7,525 nt of DNA. It comes from an uncultured Anaerolineae bacterium (lineage in GTDB: Bacteria > Chloroflexota > Anaerolineae > Anaerolineales > Villigracilaceae). This document shows, piece after piece, positions 4,536-7,525 of the stretch; the stretch's first letter is position 1; the number at the start of each line of letters is the position of its first letter. The stretch covers positions 1 to 7,525 of the forward strand of contig CAIRYE010000078.1 of NCBI GenBank assembly GCA_903882765.1. The letters are read 5' to 3'. Under the pieces are notes generated by a model that saw only the letters and a list, made by a program, of their open reading frames with translations, was not told the origin of the DNA and did no database searches. The position numbers and the translations under genes are program-made.

Positions 4536-7525
4536 AAAGGGTAATGGTTCGTAGTTTTAAGGAAATTAGAATTTCAATCAGCTCTTTTTGCCAATCCTCA
4601 CTCTTCATAATATTGCACCAATATGCGTTTTTTCCCCCTCGTATGATCGGAGAAAGATCGCGCAGTACACGGTTGGTGATCGTATCGCTAATGTTATGGT
4701 ATTTAAGGACCACCTGATTATTTTCAACAGAAACAGAGGCAATGCCAACGGCATCCGCCATCAACTTAATCCTCATTTGAAAGAATAGATTTTTACACAT
4801 CTCCGGCATCGGCCCAAATCGATCCTCAAATTCCATCGCCAATGGTATCAATTCTTCCTCATCGCGCATCGAGGCGATACGGCGGTAGATACGTAAGCGC
4901 ATTTCTTGTTTTGGAATGTAAGCGGAGGGCAAGCCGATGGCAAGCGGCAATTCAACCGTTACTGGTTCTTTCAATTCCTCTTCAAATAAAGGGGCATTTT
5001 CGTCAAGATTCAATGGGTGTTCAATACCTTGTTCGGTGGCAAGGGACTTCATCGCGTTCTTTAGCCTTTTTACCGCCGTTGAGAGCATGCGCGTGTACAA
5101 ATGGAAACCAACGGACACGATATGCCCCGATTGTCGCATCCCTAATAGTTCACCAGCACCTCGAATTTCGAGGTCTCGCATAGCGATGGAGTAGCCCGCA
5201 CCAAGATGAGTGTTTTCGGCTAGCACATCCAAACGTTCTTGACCTTCTAGAGTTGGCAAGCGCTTTCGGTGGCGAAAGAAATAAGCGTAAGCCCGATTGG
5301 CGGCTCGGCCAACCCTTCCTCTCAACTGATACAACTGAGCCAATCCAAACGTATCTGCTCGGTCGATGATAAGCGTATTGGCGTTTGGTATATCGAGCCC
5401 GCTCTCAATGATGGTGGTAGAGAGCAGCAGATCAATGCTACCATCCGTAAAGTTATGCATCACCTTTTCGAGTTCTTTCTCATCCATCTGCCCGTGTCCG
5501 ATACCAATTTTTGCCTCAGGTACCAGTTTCTCGAGATGCATCTTCATCGAGTAGATGGTCTGCACCCGATTGTGAACAAAAAAGATCTGCCCGCCTCGTT
5601 CTAACTCACGCAAAATAGCTTGCCGCGCCACCTTTGGAGAATAAGGCCCAATATGGGTAACCACTGGCAACCGTTCTTCAGGCGGACTGTTTAGATTCGA
5701 AATATCCCTCACTCCCGACAGTGCCATATATAAGGTACGCGGGATAGGGGTAGCGGTTAATGTGAGAACATCAACTTCTACTCGGAGATTTTTTAGGTGT
5801 TCTTTGTGTGTCACACCAAAACGTTGTTCTTCATCAATGATCACTAAGCCCAGATCTTTGAATGAAACATCCTGCGACATTAATCGGTGTGTGCCGATCA
5901 CAATGTCCACCGAACCTTCACTAAGACGTTTGATAATGGCATCTTGTTCGTGCGCCGTCTTAAAGCGCGATAACATTTCGATGGTCACCGGAAAAGCAGC
6001 AAGGCGCTGCCGAAAGGTTTCGAAGTGTTGTAAAGCGAGAACAGTCGTTGGCACCAAAACAGCTACCTGTTTACCATCCTGAATGGCTTTAAAGGCGGCT
6101 CGTAAAGCCACCTCAGTTTTGCCATACCCAACATCGCCGCAAAATAGGCGATCCATAGGTCTTGCTGATTCCATATCCTTTTTAATATCCGCCAAAGCCG
6201 TGAGCTGATCCTTGGTTTCAACAAATGGGAAACTATCTTCCAATTCTTTTTGCCAAACTGTATCAGGCTGAAAGGTGTATCCCTTCACCGTTTGGCGCTG
6301 CGCATACAGCTGTAACAAGTCCTCCGCGACTTTCTTTACGGCTTCCTTTACATTCGCCTTGGCGTTGGTCCACTCCGGTGTTCCCAACCGGGTAGCCGAT
6401 GCCGCGGTTCCATCCGTGCTGATGTAACGGGTAATGCGGTCTGCCTGGAAGATAGGCACAAATAATTGGTCGCCACCTTTATATTCCACAACAATGTATT
6501 CACGCTCATAGTTATCAAGCATGCGTTTGACCATGCCGGTAAATTTTCCTATGCCATAATCAACGTGTACAACTGCGTCGCCGATTTTCAAGTCCCCATA
6601 GATCGCCTCAGGGGAGCCTTGGAACTGGACATTGCGAACTTTTCGGGAGTGAACCTTTTCCCATCCAAAGATCTCTGAATCAGTGATCAAGTGCAAATCA
6701 CCGCGAGACGTACGTAATTTAAAGCCCTCAGTGATCTCTAAAGCATGGAACCTAAGATTGTGTTCTAGAATTTCTAACTCTGTTGGACTAAGGTTCAGTC
6801 CGTGAATGTGTTCTCGCCATAATTCCTGCAATCGCTCGTACTGACGGGAGGTTAGAACTACCTCGTCGCCCGCCATCACTTTTTCAAAAAGGTATTCTAC
6901 AAAAGGTTTCAGTTTCCCGGCGAAACGTTCATCATGGCTGAGCACATCCTGAAAATATTCTTCGGGGGTGCCTTCCACTTCATGGCTAAATTTGTAAACC
7001 GTCAGCGAATCCATAGAATCATAGATCTCCCCCCAAGCCATATATGGAACAGGGAATTTTTCATCTAATAATCCATCAGTTACCAATTCATTGCGCAGTT
7101 TAATGGCTTGTTCTTCGATCTCGTTTGAGTTTCCTTCGATCATGTGCGGATCGATGAGGAACACCAAACTGCGCTTCGGTAAGTGGTCTACCAATGATTC
7201 GATGGCCTTGTGATATAGCGGAATGTTAAACTCCCGCGCTTCATCGGGGGTTGATACCAATGCAGGATCTCGTTCAGGAACAATAAATTCACGCGCTGGG
7301 GTGATGAGTATTTCATCGAGCGTTTCTAAGGTTCTTTGTGTAGCATGGTCAAACTTGCGAATCGACTCGATCTCCACGTCAAAAAACTCAATGCGGAAGG
7401 GCTGGTCGGCACTTGGCACCCAAATATCTAAAATTCCGCCACGCTTCGATATTTGCCCGGGTTCAAGCACAATATCACTATTGATGTAGCCCAAACGGTA
7501 CAAGTCAGCAAACAAAGATTCAGAG
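4534..7525 (-). CDS. mfd: Transcription-repair coupling factor Mfd, N-terminal part outside the window
   Basis: DNA translocase that removes RNA polymerase stalled at lesions and recruits UvrA. The frame is open to the window edge; TTG 7515 is internal to the protein. Alignment to E. coli Mfd suggests about 140 residues are missing. Counting from 7515 as residue 1: the UvrB-like region keeps the UvrA-contact residues R25, R41 and F45 (E. coli R165, R181, F185). The CarD-like RNA-polymerase-interacting domain lies at about 308-365 (IGDAVVHVDYGIGKFTG at 311-327). The RecG-like helicase core has Walker A GDVGYGKT at 460-467, DEEQ at 561-564, TATPIPRT at 587-594 and QLYQLRGRVGR at 727-737. The translocation motif region with LEIRGAGELLG is at 782-792. 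The C-terminal TRCF domain lies at about 855-960. All motifs are intact, with no frameshift. It converges on the + strand unit and the 6S candidate. No convincing terminator of its own is visible below 4534. Confidence 0.97.
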   Translation of the reverse strand, partial: SESLFADLYRLGYINSDIVLEPGQISKRGGILDIWVPSADQPFRIEFFDVEIESIRKFDHATQRTLETLDEILITPAREFIVPERDPALVSTPDEAREFNIPLYHKAIESLVDHLPKRSLVFLIDPHMIEGNSNEIEEQAIKLRNELVTDGLLDEKFPVPYMAWGEIYDSMDSLTVYKFSHEVEGTPEEYFQDVLSHDERFAGKLKPFVEYLFEKVMAGDEVVLTSRQYERLQELWREHIHGLNLSPTELEILEHNLRFHALEITEGFKLRTSRGDLHLITDSEIFGWEKVHSRKVRNVQFQGSPEAIYGDLKIGDAVVHVDYGIGKFTGMVKRMLDNYEREYIVVEYKGGDQLFVPIFQADRITRYISTDGTAASATRLGTPEWTNAKANVKEAVKKVAEDLLQLYAQRQTVKGYTFQPDTVWQKELEDSFPFVETKDQLTALADIKKDMESARPMDRLFCGDVGYGKTEVALRAAFKAIQDGKQVAVLVPTTVLALQHFETFRQRLAAFPVTIEMLSRFKTAHEQDAIIKRLSEGSVDIVIGTHRLMSQDVSFKDLGLVIIDEEQRFGVTHKEHLKNLRVEVDVLTLTATPIPRTLYMALSGVRDISNLNSPPEERLPVVTHIGPYSPKVARQAILRELERGGQIFFVHNRVQTIYSMKMHLEKLVPEAKIGIGHGQMDEKELEKVMHNFTDGSIDLLLSTTIIESGLDIPNANTLIIDRADTFGLAQLYQLRGRVGRAANRAYAYFFRHRKRLPTLEGQERLDVLAENTHLGAGYSIAMRDLEIRGAGELLGMRQSGHIVSVGFHLYTRMLSTAVKRLKNAMKSLATEQGIEHPLNLDENAPLFEEELKEPVTVELPLAIGLPSAYIPKQEMRLRIYRRIASMRDEEELIPLAMEFEDRFGPMPEMCKNLFFQMRIKLMADAVGIASVSVENNQVVLKYHNISDTITNRVLRDLSPIIRGGKNAYWCNIMKSEDWQKELIEILISLKLRTITL

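Noticed and set aside
4588..4788. Open frame of 66 codons on the + strand opposite the end of mfd
   Set aside because: Entirely within the mfd C-terminal coding part and lacking any known motif; not supported as a gene.
7513..7515. TTG at 7515 (- strand) as the start of mfd
   Set aside because: The frame stays open to the edge, and the protein begins within the UvrB-like region; about 140 residues by comparison with E. coli Mfd must lie beyond the window.

Overview
This is a chromosomal housekeeping window from a bacterium. It holds five co-directional genes on the + strand, then a non-coding stretch of 367 bases, then one long gene on the - strand entering from the right edge. Both edge genes are cut by the window. 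GC content is moderate, a little under half by eye. No mobile element, CRISPR array, tRNA or rRNA was seen. The protein styles and the Hsp20-Lon-receiver neighbourhood look most like Chloroflexota (Anaerolineae-like), but that is an impression from sequence style, not a database result, and confidence in the taxon is modest.

The left part (1-4166) reads as one tightly packed transcription unit. It contains the end of a small heat-shock protein gene (hsp20), the ATP-dependent protease gene lon, a receiver-only response regulator, a GNAT acetyltransferase, and a MogA/MoaB-type molybdenum cofactor gene. Gaps are 18, 10 and 2 bases, followed by an ATGA overlap, so the genes are probably co-transcribed and partly translationally coupled. 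Hsp20 (holding unfolded proteins) and Lon (degrading them) form a natural proteostasis pair. The receiver, acetyltransferase and MogA look like passengers or stress-linked partners. A weak hairpin with a short T run (4182-4204) probably ends the unit. Its promoter lies left of the window.

The non-coding stretch 4167-4533 is the most interesting part. From about 4358 to 4535 on the + strand it folds like a 6S RNA. The two ends pair in a long, bulged closing stem, and the 5' arm has the UGUUCG element opposed by CGGCA, as in known 6S RNAs. A GAGCC segment follows, a small perfect hairpin lies on the 3' side before the closing stem, and a T-rich tail follows. An extended -10 promoter (TGG-TATAAC) lies at the right distance upstream. 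No protein-coding gene accounts for this stretch. 6S RNA binds the housekeeping RNA polymerase holoenzyme and serves as a global growth-phase regulator.

The right part (4534-7525, - strand) is about seven eighths of mfd, the transcription-repair coupling factor, lacking its N-terminal start. It converges on the 6S candidate, and its stop codon overlaps the T run of the 6S terminator.
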